A program made the translations under genes and the position numbers. From contig NZ_FNGM01000003.1 in NCBI RefSeq assembly GCF_900102965.1, positions 124,001-188,000 on the forward strand: DNA of 64,000 nucleotides, in the 5' to 3' direction. How positions within the stretch are numbered: position 1 is the first letter of the stretch; the number at the start of each line of letters is the position of its first letter. The notes below the pieces were generated by a model that made no database searches, had not been told where the DNA came from, and worked only from the letters and a program-made list of their open reading frames with translations. Below, piece by piece: positions 43,250 to 51,647 of the stretch. This stretch comes from Paenibacillus jilunlii. Its GTDB lineage: Bacteria; Bacillota; Bacilli; Paenibacillales; Paenibacillaceae.

Positions 43250-45283
43250 ATGAGAATGGGACAATGGATGAAAATGGGACTGGCTGTAGCGATTGTGGCA
43301 CAAGCTGCGGCGATACAGCCAGTATCTGCGCAAGCACAAGCGGTGAAGGTACAGACGGTGCAAACGGAGGTGCAGGCGGTGCAGCCTCAGCCACAAGATG
43401 TACAATCGCCAGCGCACGCAGCGGATACCCCGCCGGAGAAGCAAGAGGAAGCAGCCGCTAGGGGAGAACGTGAGCGGTTGGAGCGGCAGACCGATGAATT
43501 TATGAAGTCAGCGATGGACAAATACCATGTGCCGGGCGTAACTTTGGCGGTGGTCAAGGATGGTGCAATCCTGCTGGAGAAAGGCTACGGATATGCGGAT
43601 GTAGAGGCCAAGGTGCCGGTAGATCCGTTCAAGACCCGCTTCAGCATCGCTTCGGTGTCCAAAGTATTTACGGCTACAGCTGCGTTGCAGCTGGCGGAGC
43701 AGGGGAAGCTGGACCTGGATGCGGATGTGAACCGCTATTTGCCGGATTCGCTGCAAGTGGCCAACCCTTACCATACTCCGCTAACCATGAAGCATTTGCT
43801 GACGAATACCGGGGGGTTCGCCAATGCCGAACAGCGCGAAGGGGCTTGGTCGGACATAGTACCGGAGCAGCGGGTTCCCCTCGAACAGACCCTGCAGAAG
43901 CTGCTGCCGCCGCTGGTGAGGGCACCGGGAGATGCAGTGCAGTATAGCAATGAAGGATTTACCCTCGCCGGATATATTCTGGAAAGAGCGAGCGGCCTGT
44001 CCTACGATGATTATATCCGCCAGCATATTTTTACTCCTCTGCATATGGACAACAGCTTGACTTATCTTACACCGGAGCGGTTGAACCAGCCATTGGCCCA
44101 GGGGTATTCCTACGATAAGGGGTTTGTCAAAATGAAGCAGGGGGAGGTTCTGACCTATCCCGCCGGCTCCATCTGGTCAACCGCTGACGATATGGGCAAG
44201 TTTGTATTGGCACATCTGCAGGATGGGGGCCAAGGGGAGAACCCGATTTTTGGACAGGATACTGCGAAACAGATGTACTCGCTGCAATATTCCGCGCATC
44301 CCTTAATGCCTGGTTATGCCTACGGCTTTTTTCAAAACGATAAAAACCCCGCCATTCTGGTTCATCCCGGAGATACGGAGGCATTTTCTAGCTTAATATC
44401 GATTATGCCCTCCAAGGGAATCGGGTTTTTCATCGGCTGCAACTCCCAATACGAGGGAGACGACGGGACTTTGCGGGATGCCTTTGAGGAACAGCTCTAC
44501 TCCTTCTTCGGAGTAAGTATGGATCAGCCGCTGGCCACATCGACCGGGGAGGCACCGGAACCCGCTGCAAGCATTCAATCCTACGCCGGTACATATGCCA
44601 TGGTGATCAGCGAAGGGCTGGGCCCAGGAGTTTCCAAGCTGCGGTACCGGATGATGACACCCGGAGTGACCGTCAGTAAGCAAGGGGAGATTACCCTGAA
44701 ATCCGCGGGTGAGGAGCTGAACGGACAATATACACAGATCGGCAAGCGGATTTTTTACAATAAAAAGGCCAATAAATATCTTGTACTAAAAGAAGGAGAG
44801 AGCGGGAGCAAATATCTCGTGCTGGACACTACAGTGCCCTACCAGGCATTTGTTAAGCTGAATTCCTGGGAAGCAGGGGCCGGAGGACTGGCCTGGAAAA
44901 TAGCGCTCGCTGGCGCACTGTTGGGTCTTTTAGCAGGATTGATTGCCATTTGCAGACGCAAAAAATCGGGAGCGACGCGAATGCGTCTGCGGCACAGGCT
45001 TCCTGCCTATCTTATTGCTCCGCTTATTCTTGGTGCGGCGGCAGTTATTCTGCTGGGTGTTTTCTCCGAAAGCCGTGCGGTACAGGGCCAGTGGCTGCTT
45101 GCAGCCAACATTCTTGCAGCGGGGATCGCAGCAGCCATAGCGTGCTCGGTTGGATTTGCAGTAAAATATGGACGAAGCAAAAAACTGCATCTCTTTGACG
45201 CAGCGGTTATTCTGGGATTGGGACTGGCCGGAGCCAGCGCGATCCTCTATATGTATCTGATGAAGCTGCTGCTTTTTATTTAG
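43250..45283 (+). CDS. Membrane-anchored beta-lactamase-fold serine hydrolase (PBP4*/esterase-like)
   Basis: A protein of 677 residues: signal peptide (cleavage near VSAQA), a Val/Gln-rich low-complexity linker (~29-55), and a class C beta-lactamase domain (~75-410). The serine motif is S135-V-S-K138, the Tyr motif Y-S-N near 230, and an H-P-G motif near 371. A beta domain follows, then about four C-terminal membrane helices (~545-677). It may be a D-amino-acid peptidase, esterase or penicillin-binding enzyme; true beta-lactamase activity is not implied. A response regulator starts 35 bp later, so the locus may couple an envelope signal to regulation. Confidence 0.88.
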   Translation: MRMGQWMKMGLAVAIVAQAAAIQPVSAQAQAVKVQTVQTEVQAVQPQPQDVQSPAHAADTPPEKQEEAAARGERERLERQTDEFMKSAMDKYHVPGVTLAVVKDGAILLEKGYGYADVEAKVPVDPFKTRFSIASVSKVFTATAALQLAEQGKLDLDADVNRYLPDSLQVANPYHTPLTMKHLLTNTGGFANAEQREGAWSDIVPEQRVPLEQTLQKLLPPLVRAPGDAVQYSNEGFTLAGYILERASGLSYDDYIRQHIFTPLHMDNSLTYLTPERLNQPLAQGYSYDKGFVKMKQGEVLTYPAGSIWSTADDMGKFVLAHLQDGGQGENPIFGQDTAKQMYSLQYSAHPLMPGYAYGFFQNDKNPAILVHPGDTEAFSSLISIMPSKGIGFFIGCNSQYEGDDGTLRDAFEEQLYSFFGVSMDQPLATSTGEAPEPAASIQSYAGTYAMVISEGLGPGVSKLRYRMMTPGVTVSKQGEITLKSAGEELNGQYTQIGKRIFYNKKANKYLVLKEGESGSKYLVLDTTVPYQAFVKLNSWEAGAGGLAWKIALAGALLGLLAGLIAICRRKKSGATRMRLRHRLPAYLIAPLILGAAAVILLGVFSESRAVQGQWLLAANILAAGIAAAIACSVGFAVKYGRSKKLHLFDAAVILGLGLAGASAILYMYLMKLLLFI

Positions 45284-45317
45284 AGGAGACAGGGACGAAA
45301 GGCGGCGGCTGGCCAAG

Positions 45318-46016
45318 ATGTGCACCCGGATTTTAATTGTGGATGACGACCGGACGATTGTGGACTTTTTATCTATATTTTTAGAACGGGAAGGGTACAG
45401 TATTTCGTCCTGCTATGAAGGGGAGACGGCGCTGGACCACATTCGGAATGAGGCATTTCAGCTCATTCTACTGGATATTATGATGCCGGTCTTGAATGGT
45501 TTTGACCTGATTGGACGGATTAGGGAAATCTCGGAGGTTCCGGTGATTTTCCTGACCGCCAAGGATCAGCAGGAGGATAAAATCCGGGGATTTATTGCCG
45601 GCTGCGATGATTATGTCACGAAGCCCTTTGATCTGACGGAGCTGTCTTTGCGAATCTCGGCGATACTAAAACGCAGTCCGGCAGCCGCAGAACAGCCGGC
45701 AGAGGCTCCGGGGGAGCTGCAGATTAAGGATGTCACTCTGCTGCCGGAGGAGCATGCCGTGTCCAAAAATGGTGTGGAGATTAACATGACGCCCAAAGAA
45801 TATGGGATATTGCTGCTGCTGGCCAGGAACAAGGGCCGGGTGTTTACCTCACGCGACATTTATGAGCTGGTCTGGGAGGATACCTATCTGGAGAGCGACA
45901 ACACCGTGCTTACCCATATCCGCAATCTGCGGGAAAAGCTGGGGGATACCGTCAAAAATTCCAAGTACATCAGAACGGTCTGGGGTGTTGGTTATAAAGT
46001 GGACAAAGAAGCTTAG
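45318..46016 (+). CDS. OmpR/VanR-type response regulator
   Basis: A protein of 232 residues with receiver D53 (LLDIMMPVLNG), conserved Lys in YVTKPFDLTE, and a winged-helix DNA-binding domain (NMTPKEYGILLLL ... DNTVLTHIRNLREKL). The start at 45318 is an ATG behind a purine-rich GAAAGGCGG. It overlaps the kinase gene by about 30 bases. Confidence 0.94.
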   Translation: MCTRILIVDDDRTIVDFLSIFLEREGYSISSCYEGETALDHIRNEAFQLILLDIMMPVLNGFDLIGRIREISEVPVIFLTAKDQQEDKIRGFIAGCDDYVTKPFDLTELSLRISAILKRSPAAAEQPAEAPGELQIKDVTLLPEEHAVSKNGVEINMTPKEYGILLLLARNKGRVFTSRDIYELVWEDTYLESDNTVLTHIRNLREKLGDTVKNSKYIRTVWGVGYKVDKEA

Positions 46017-47523
46017 AACAGGACTGGTCGGTGAACTGGTCCTGATTTTTATTCTGTCGCTGGCAGCCACGCTGGTCACAGTTTCATTGACAGCCCATTT
46101 TTTGAAGGGCTCCGCGTTATTTTATCCGGCACAGACCGATGCGGAGCGGATTATGAACTACAGGGAAAAGGTTGGCAATCCGCTGGCGGCTTGGCTGGAT
46201 ACCCGGGCAAGCAAGGCAGCAATTCCTCATCAACTGGAGCAGGAGCTGCGGGCGACGTTTCCCTTGGACTACGACAAAAGCTTTAGGGCCGCAGAGGAGG
46301 TAGTTGTGTCTGTGGTAAATGGGCAGGGGGAGCTGCTTCAAGCCAATTCGCAGGTTGTCATTGTCCGCTCCGGGGAGACATTGCCGGGGGGTAAGGCGTT
46401 GCTGTCTACAGCAGATTATTCCCCTGCGCCGGAGGCGGGAGGTTTCGTGATCGGCAATCCGGAGAAGGAACAGGTCTACAATATCGTTTTCTTTGCACCT
46501 AAAGAAGGCATCAGCATCAGCTATAACAACAGCTCAGGCACAAAACTGCAGGAAACTCGTAAGCTGGGGAACGGGCTTTATCTGGTGGCTGTAAGCACGT
46601 TTACTTATACCGAGAATCCTGTATCTCTGCTGGGTATTGTTGTGTTTTTACTGCTTTTTTATCTTGGTGTGCGGGGGAGAATCCGGTATATGCGCACTCT
46701 CAAACGGGGCACACATACGCTGTACGCGACTGATTTTGAGGCTCGTATTCCGCTAAAATACAACAATGAGCTTACCACGATGGCTGCTGCACTGAATGAT
46801 ATGGCTGAGCAAATCGCCGCAAGCCGGAGCAAGGAGAAGGATTTTCTGCTCAATATTTCCCATGACCTGCGCACGCCGTTAACTTCCATCATGGGCTTTC
46901 TCAGTCTGCTCAAAGAAAAATCGTATGACAGTGAACCGGAAAAGGAGCGGTATATTGAGGTTCTGGAGGAGCGGACAGGTTACTTAAAGAAGCTGATTGA
47001 TGAGTTTTTTGAGATTTCGCAGCTGAAATGGAAGCCCGCAGTGATGAACAAGAGCAGGGTGAACATGCAGGAGCTGCTGCGCCAGGTTGTGGTGGGGTAT
47101 CACCCCCAAAGCAGGGACAGGCGGATTGAGACGGTTCTGCTGCTCCCGGATCAGTCGGTTCATGTGGAGATTGACGCTGACCTATTCGTCCGGGTGCTGG
47201 AAAATCTGCTCTCCAACGCCTTCAAATACAGCCGCCCAGATACAGAGCTTATTATCCGCCTCCGGGAACCGGTGGCGGAGAATCGTCGTCATATTCCGCT
47301 TCGGCTGGAATTGTGGAGCACGCCGGCCCAAACGATGGGGAGCGTGGAGCTGCACAGGCTGTTTGACCGGTTCTACAAAGGGGATTCGTCGCGGACTGGC
47401 GAAGGCGCGGGGCTGGGCCTGTCCATTGCAGCTGAGATCATCAGGCTGCATGGGGGCAAGCTGGACGCGCGGATCGAAGGAGAACGCCTGGGGATGATTA
47501 TCGAACTTTTTATGGCTTATTAA
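45985..47523 (+). CDS. Sensor histidine kinase
   Basis: About 512 residues. TM1 is in LVLIFILSLAATLVTVSL, an extracytoplasmic segment of ~170 residues follows, and TM2 is VSLLGIVVFLLLFYLGV. Then come HAMP, HisKA with NISHDLRTPLTSIMGF, and an ATPase domain with LENLLSNAFKYS and GAGLGLSIA. The start is uncertain: GTG 45985 or TTG 45988 overlap the regulator's last codons and lack a clear ribosome site, so coupling is likely. The closest well-known type is VanS-like, but the signal is unknown. Confidence 0.9.
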   Translation: MLVIKWTKKLRTGLVGELVLIFILSLAATLVTVSLTAHFLKGSALFYPAQTDAERIMNYREKVGNPLAAWLDTRASKAAIPHQLEQELRATFPLDYDKSFRAAEEVVVSVVNGQGELLQANSQVVIVRSGETLPGGKALLSTADYSPAPEAGGFVIGNPEKEQVYNIVFFAPKEGISISYNNSSGTKLQETRKLGNGLYLVAVSTFTYTENPVSLLGIVVFLLLFYLGVRGRIRYMRTLKRGTHTLYATDFEARIPLKYNNELTTMAAALNDMAEQIAASRSKEKDFLLNISHDLRTPLTSIMGFLSLLKEKSYDSEPEKERYIEVLEERTGYLKKLIDEFFEISQLKWKPAVMNKSRVNMQELLRQVVVGYHPQSRDRRIETVLLLPDQSVHVEIDADLFVRVLENLLSNAFKYSRPDTELIIRLREPVAENRRHIPLRLELWSTPAQTMGSVELHRLFDRFYKGDSSRTGEGAGLGLSIAAEIIRLHGGKLDARIEGERLGMIIELFMAY

Positions 47524-47587
47524 CAGCGGCATGAAAAAAGTGCAACTTGTAGAGTTTTCCAGCGTCTGTACATAGAGGTGATTGATC

Positions 47588-48619
47588 ATGCCCCATATCC
47601 AAAAAATCGTCTGGATTGGTTGTTTATCTGCAATAGCCGCCTTTAGTGCAGGCTGCAGTAACGTTACAGATTCTAATGTTCCGGGAGCAAAAGCCAGTCC
47701 GGCACAGTCGGCAACTGCCCTTCCCGCTGCTCCAACAACTGCAGCCCCTACAGCTTCACCTACTGCTGAATCATCCCCTTTGCCTGCTGCCAAGTCTGCT
47801 TCGTTGATCCAGGGTGAAGTCCCTGAATACGACGGGAGCGGGCGGTCATATCTGATTACGGGCACGGAGCTGCAGGCGAAATATTCTGCTGACCAGAGCT
47901 TGCCGCTGGCCGTTTTCATGCCGGAGAATATGCGCCGTTTTGAAGAGAATGGCCGAACCGCATGGGGGACTAGCGACAAAGAAAATTGGATATCCTTTCG
48001 TGCATTAAATGATGGCGATTCCGCCAAAGCCGGAGGGGACCAGCCTGAAATAGCCGGTAGCGATACAGCCCTGCAGCAGTATAAGGAATACCAGGGCGGT
48101 TACTCCGATGGAAACAGCAGAGTGGATGTGTTCAAGATTCAAGCCAAAGGACAAGTCTACCAGGCAGAAATCCGAACCACTGCAGAGCAGCGGAAAGAGC
48201 TTTTGCCCCTGTTTGTTAATGTTCTGAGAGAAGTGCAGTACATGAAGAAGCAGCCGCCGCTGGTGGCCGGGGTTTTTGTTCAGAAGCCCGATGTCGGGAA
48301 GAGCAAAGAGAGCCGGCAGATGCTGAAGGAGGTAATGAACTGTCTCGAAGCTATTGTTGCGCATGACAAAGAGAAGTTTCTTAGCACTATGCAATCACCC
48401 GAAACCGGGGACTATTTGCTGTTCTTCATTGAGAATTCGACAGCTTACCGTTTCACGGAGTTGACGTATGAGGGAATTGCAGCGGAAGGCACGCAGCGGG
48501 CAACCTTTAATGTGAGCTATCGGTTCATGACGGATGAAGGCTACCAGGCGGATCAGAGCTATGGAATCTATTTGCTGCGCAACAAGCAAGGCGAATGGAA
48601 GGTAGCCAATATTGATTGA
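47588..48619 (+). CDS. Hypothetical lipoprotein with Ala/Pro/Thr linker
   Basis: An exported lipoprotein of 343 residues: lipobox FSAGC near residue 22, a low-complexity Ala/Pro/Thr/Ser linker (~30-75), then a globular domain with two halves (~80-215 and ~220-343). The last part (FNVSYRFMTDEGYQADQSYGIYLL) looks like an NTF2/DUF4878-like fold, but this is not secure. ATG 47588 follows AGAGGTG by 8 bases. It is 64 bp after the kinase gene on the same strand, so it likely belongs to the same envelope locus. Confidence 0.8.
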   Translation: MPHIQKIVWIGCLSAIAAFSAGCSNVTDSNVPGAKASPAQSATALPAAPTTAAPTASPTAESSPLPAAKSASLIQGEVPEYDGSGRSYLITGTELQAKYSADQSLPLAVFMPENMRRFEENGRTAWGTSDKENWISFRALNDGDSAKAGGDQPEIAGSDTALQQYKEYQGGYSDGNSRVDVFKIQAKGQVYQAEIRTTAEQRKELLPLFVNVLREVQYMKKQPPLVAGVFVQKPDVGKSKESRQMLKEVMNCLEAIVAHDKEKFLSTMQSPETGDYLLFFIENSTAYRFTELTYEGIAAEGTQRATFNVSYRFMTDEGYQADQSYGIYLLRNKQGEWKVANID

Positions 48620-48629
48620 TATTAATCAA

Positions 48630-48654
48630 GTTACGTAATGAATATTATGTAAAC
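48630..48654. repeat. AT-rich palindrome, copy a
   Basis: Imperfect 25-bp palindrome with ends GTTACGTAAT and ATTATGTAAAC, 11 bp after the lipoprotein stop. It is one of five related sites in the right part of the window, in opposite orientation to c, d and e. Confidence 0.6.
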
Positions 48655-48718
48655 TTATATAGAACACTTATGTGAAACACTTACGAGGTGCATTCATTAG
48701 TTAGGCGGGGAAATCACT

Positions 48719-48762
48719 TAAGCCTGAATAAACCCATCAATTGCAGGGGTTATTCAGGCTTT
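48719..48762. terminator. Terminator between converging genes
   Basis: AAGCCTGAATAA pairs with TTATTCAGGCTT, with CCC/GGG further inside, followed by TTTTC on the plus strand. Its right arm reaches into the 3' end of the gene on the minus strand. Confidence 0.8.
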
Positions 48763-49151
48763 TCGCCGTCACTATGTGCGGGCAGTGGAGACAGCGGCGT
48801 CACCCAGATTTTGTAGAGTATGCCTTCACTGGTGAGATCATAATTCGCATGGACAAGGAACTGGGGAACAGAAATCGTATTCAGCCGGGTGAGTTCAAAC
48901 ACCAGAACATGGGCCAGCATCCAGTCGGATGTCTGATAGCCGGAATAGCGATAGCGAATCTCCATAAGAGGACCGCTTATGATCCATTCAAATGCTTCAT
49001 GAAGACTGTCGACGCTCATGGTTTCCATGTGCCAGACGATATTTTCCGGCTCTATACCGTGACGAGAGTGGGGGAGACCTGCAATATTGGGCTCTGGACT
49101 TTTTATGAATTCCACATAACTTGCCTCTTTCTGGTCATCGTCCTCTTTCAT
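48750..49151 (-). CDS. Hypothetical protein (133 aa)
   Basis: Not recognised. It has 133 residues, mixed alpha/beta, no signal peptide or membrane helix, and an acidic Lys-rich N-terminus (MKEDDDQKEASYVEF). GGGAGGAATGTTGG before ATG supports translation. It converges with the lipoprotein gene and overlaps their shared terminator. Confidence 0.7.
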   Translation of the reverse strand: MKEDDDQKEASYVEFIKSPEPNIAGLPHSRHGIEPENIVWHMETMSVDSLHEAFEWIISGPLMEIRYRYSGYQTSDWMLAHVLVFELTRLNTISVPQFLVHANYDLTSEGILYKIWVTPLSPLPAHSDGEKPE

Positions 49152-49497
49152 CCAACATTCCTCCCAAGCATGTATTTTACCTTATTATAGCAAAAAGACG
49201 GGCTTGGATTCTGAGTGAATCTCCAATAGTTAAGTCAAATTCAGAAAGGGAACAATACACAGTTAACATAATAATAACTATGACAACAACTTGCGAGTTA
49301 TTATAGGTCTATGCGCCAAAAATTCCAGGCTAAAACAGACATATAATGAATATTACAACATATGAAAAATTCACAATAATAAAACAAAAACCAGACACCA
49401 CCCACCCACTTCACTCAAATACACCATACGACGGTCCTTTTATACAACAAGACAGAATAAGGTGGAGGTGCCCGGCTCTCAAAACAGCTATGTATTG
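49152..49497. other. AT-rich non-coding gap
   Basis: No gene is seen in 346 bp. It holds the promoter area of the 133-residue protein on its left, palindrome copy c (49262-49287), and a run of short direct and inverted AT-rich pieces near 49340-49380. The right end lies downstream of the Gfo/Idh/MocA gene, where no clear terminator was found. Confidence 0.5.
49262..49287. repeat. AT-rich palindrome, copy c
   Basis: A 26-bp site starting GTTAACATAATAA and ending TATGACAAC. It resembles copies d and e in the same orientation. Confidence 0.55.
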
Positions 49498-50430
49498 TCA
49501 AAACAATTTTCGGCTAATCTCAAAAGCAGCTTCAGCGGCATTTACGGCATGATCCAGTGAAATAATGGAGGCGGAGCCGCCGGCGAAGCTTTGGAGCGCG
49601 TAGCGTAAGCTTTTCTCATAAGGGTTACCTTGATCCAGTACAATCTCCTGTTTTCCGGCCGGTCCATATTCGTGCAGTGTGGCTTCCACTTTGCCATCCG
49701 GATAATCTACTTCATGGAACACAAGCTTAGCTTGTTCAAAATAGGCTTCATACCCTACGGTGAACGGATAAGCTTCCGGCATTTGGGAGGAGACAAGGAT
49801 TTCGGCAGAGAACTGTGGTGTATCAAAATCTGCATGGACCAGCGCTTGGCCATCTTTGCTGCTGCTTCCCCAGATGGAGGAGATTGGAGGATTACCCAGC
49901 AGCCAGGTTACCATATCCAATTCGTGGATCATGAGGTTTGCTGCAATTTTACCCAAACCCAGGTCGCCCCATAAGGGTGCGGTTTCTCTTTTCAGGCTTA
50001 CATGCAGCAGCTTGCCGTACTGTCCACTGTTTACGGATTCGTACAGATAGGTATAAGCATGATCGAATTTGATAAACTGATTGACCATGATCCGCTTCCC
50101 AGAACTATCTTGAGCTTGCCGCATAGCCAATGCATCCGCACTGCTCAGGCAAACCGGAGTTTCGCAAAATACATGTTTTCCGGCTTTCAGCGCCTGGATG
50201 GCGTATTGACTGTGCAGATGAGATGGCAGGCAAATATCGATCAGATCCAGCGAGGGATCGGATATAATCTCTTCGATGGAGGTAGTAGTTTCAACTCCCA
50301 GTTCCTCCTTCAGCTGGCCCAGCTTGGCTTCATTTCTGCCAAAGATGACGATGCGTGTGACACCTTCCATTTTTGCGAATAGGCTTGCATGATAGGCTCC
50401 AAAGCCTGTTCCCAGTATGCCAATATTCAT
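49498..50430 (-). CDS. Gfo/Idh/MocA-family oxidoreductase
   Basis: NAD(P)-dependent oxidoreductase of 310 residues. The Rossmann motif is GILGTGFGAYHA. The cofactor-side motif that is usually E-K-P reads C-E-T-P (HVFCETPVCL), a departure at the Lys position that could alter activity. The helix MIHELDMVTWLLG is typical of the substrate domain. It probably acts on a sugar or inositol derivative. AGAGAGGAGC precedes the start. It faces away from a WYL-domain regulator, its probable controller. Confidence 0.88.
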   Translation of the reverse strand: MNIGILGTGFGAYHASLFAKMEGVTRIVIFGRNEAKLGQLKEELGVETTTSIEEIISDPSLDLIDICLPSHLHSQYAIQALKAGKHVFCETPVCLSSADALAMRQAQDSSGKRIMVNQFIKFDHAYTYLYESVNSGQYGKLLHVSLKRETAPLWGDLGLGKIAANLMIHELDMVTWLLGNPPISSIWGSSSKDGQALVHADFDTPQFSAEILVSSQMPEAYPFTVGYEAYFEQAKLVFHEVDYPDGKVEATLHEYGPAGKQEIVLDQGNPYEKSLRYALQSFAGGSASIISLDHAVNAAEAAFEISRKLF

Positions 50431-50546
50431 TTACAGCAGCTCCTCTCTTTGATACATTCATCATACACATGTATTGTTGACAACAGAGTGGCGAGAATAG
50501 TGTGACATGGCAGAATATATTTACTATCGCATGAGGGGGCTAAAAT

Positions 50547-51503
50547 ATGAGGCTGCATCGCTTGATTGCAATACTTCTATTGATTGAATCCAGAGGGAAA
50601 ATGAAAGCCAACGAGCTGGCGGAAGCGCTTGAAACCTCAGTTCGCTCTATATACAGAGACATTGATGTCTTAGCAGAATCCGGGATTCCTATGGTAACAA
50701 CACCTGGTCCGGGAGGCGGGATCTCGCTGATGGAAGGCTACTCGGTCAACCTGCAGAAGCTGCACGGTGAAGAAGTGATCAATCTGTATTTGACGGGGAT
50801 GGGTATTCCTTTTGACGCTCAGACTGAATCAGGACTAAAGCTTAAGAATGCGCTGCTGAAGCTCGAAAATACCTTGCACGCTGCCTATCAGGAGGATATT
50901 CACAAAGCCAAAACCCGGTTTTATTACGATAACGCCCCATGGTGGGAGGAACGGGCAGAGCTTCCTTGCCTGGAGCAGCTTCGCTCGGCCGTCTGGAGAT
51001 GCCGGTTGATCCGCATTCAGTACCGCAAAGTAAATGGAGAACTGTCCTCCCGCATTCTGCATCCCTATGGAATGATTGTGAAGCAGGGGGAGTGGTACCT
51101 GGCAGCTTACTGCGAGGCAGCGGATGAGATTCGTACGTTCAAATGTGAGCGGATTGTATCCGTTGATGCGATGGATGGAGAATACACAGTCCCGCCAGAT
51201 TTCTCCCTGGAGGAATATTGGCTGCGCGGGAATGATGTTTTTAAGCAAAACTGCAGGCAAGAAGAGTTCTATCCTGTGGTGGTGCGGGCAGCCAAGGAGC
51301 GGCAGCAGGGCTTGAGACAGTACGAGATCGTCGAAGCAAAGGAAACCGAGGAACACCTGGAGTGTACACTGAATCTGTACAGCTATGAATTGGCATGCAG
51401 GCAGGTAATGAATCTGCTGAACGATGCGGTAATCTTGCAGCCTACAGAAATCAGGGAATACATTAAAGAGCAGCTTCAAATGCTGCAAAAGGTGTATGTT
51501 TAA
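50547..51503 (+). CDS. HTH/WYL-domain transcriptional regulator (YafY/DeoR-like)
   Basis: A protein of 318 residues: an N-terminal winged helix (RLHRLIAILLLIESRGKMKANELAEAL, with recognition helix around SVRSIYRDIDVLAESG), then a WYL ligand domain (~140-220, with RIQYRKVNGE and EWYLAAYCEAADEIRTFKCERI) and a C-terminal WCX extension. RBS GAGGGGGC. The 116 bp between it and the oxidoreductase gene contain TTGACA at 50475, but no confident -10. WYL domains commonly bind nucleotides or other small ligands. Confidence 0.9.
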   Translation: MRLHRLIAILLLIESRGKMKANELAEALETSVRSIYRDIDVLAESGIPMVTTPGPGGGISLMEGYSVNLQKLHGEEVINLYLTGMGIPFDAQTESGLKLKNALLKLENTLHAAYQEDIHKAKTRFYYDNAPWWEERAELPCLEQLRSAVWRCRLIRIQYRKVNGELSSRILHPYGMIVKQGEWYLAAYCEAADEIRTFKCERIVSVDAMDGEYTVPPDFSLEEYWLRGNDVFKQNCRQEEFYPVVVRAAKERQQGLRQYEIVEAKETEEHLECTLNLYSYELACRQVMNLLNDAVILQPTEIREYIKEQLQMLQKVYV

Positions 51504-51521
51504 CAAAGTTCATGCAACGAG

Positions 51522-51546
51522 GTTACATATTAAATATTATGTTAAC
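51522..51546. repeat. AT-rich palindrome, copy b
   Basis: A 25-bp near-perfect palindrome: GTTACATATT on the left, AATATTATGTTAAC on the right. It lies 18 bp after the WYL gene and 31 bp before the terminator hairpin. Confidence 0.6.
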
Positions 51547-51576
51547 TTAACCTGTTTAAGGCAAAACCCCGCCCAA

Positions 51577-51617
51577 CAAAGACCCGCTAAGCGCTTCGGC
51601 TGCTGGCGGGTCTTAAT
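51577..51617. terminator. Terminator between the WYL gene and the MFS gene
   Basis: AAGACCCGC (51579-51587) pairs with GCGGGTCTT (51606-51614) between converging genes. The T tract is weak (TTAATA). Confidence 0.7.
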
Positions 51618-51647
51618 AGTGAGGTTCAGGCTAGAGCATTTTCTGGA

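Noticed and set aside
40288..49378. Identical 19-bp string ATATGAAAAATTCACAATA at 40288-40306 and 49360-49378
   Set aside because: The first copy overlaps the mobB stop codon and flanks do not match beyond it. Two AT-rich 19-mers can coincide in 64 kb, so no repeat is claimed.
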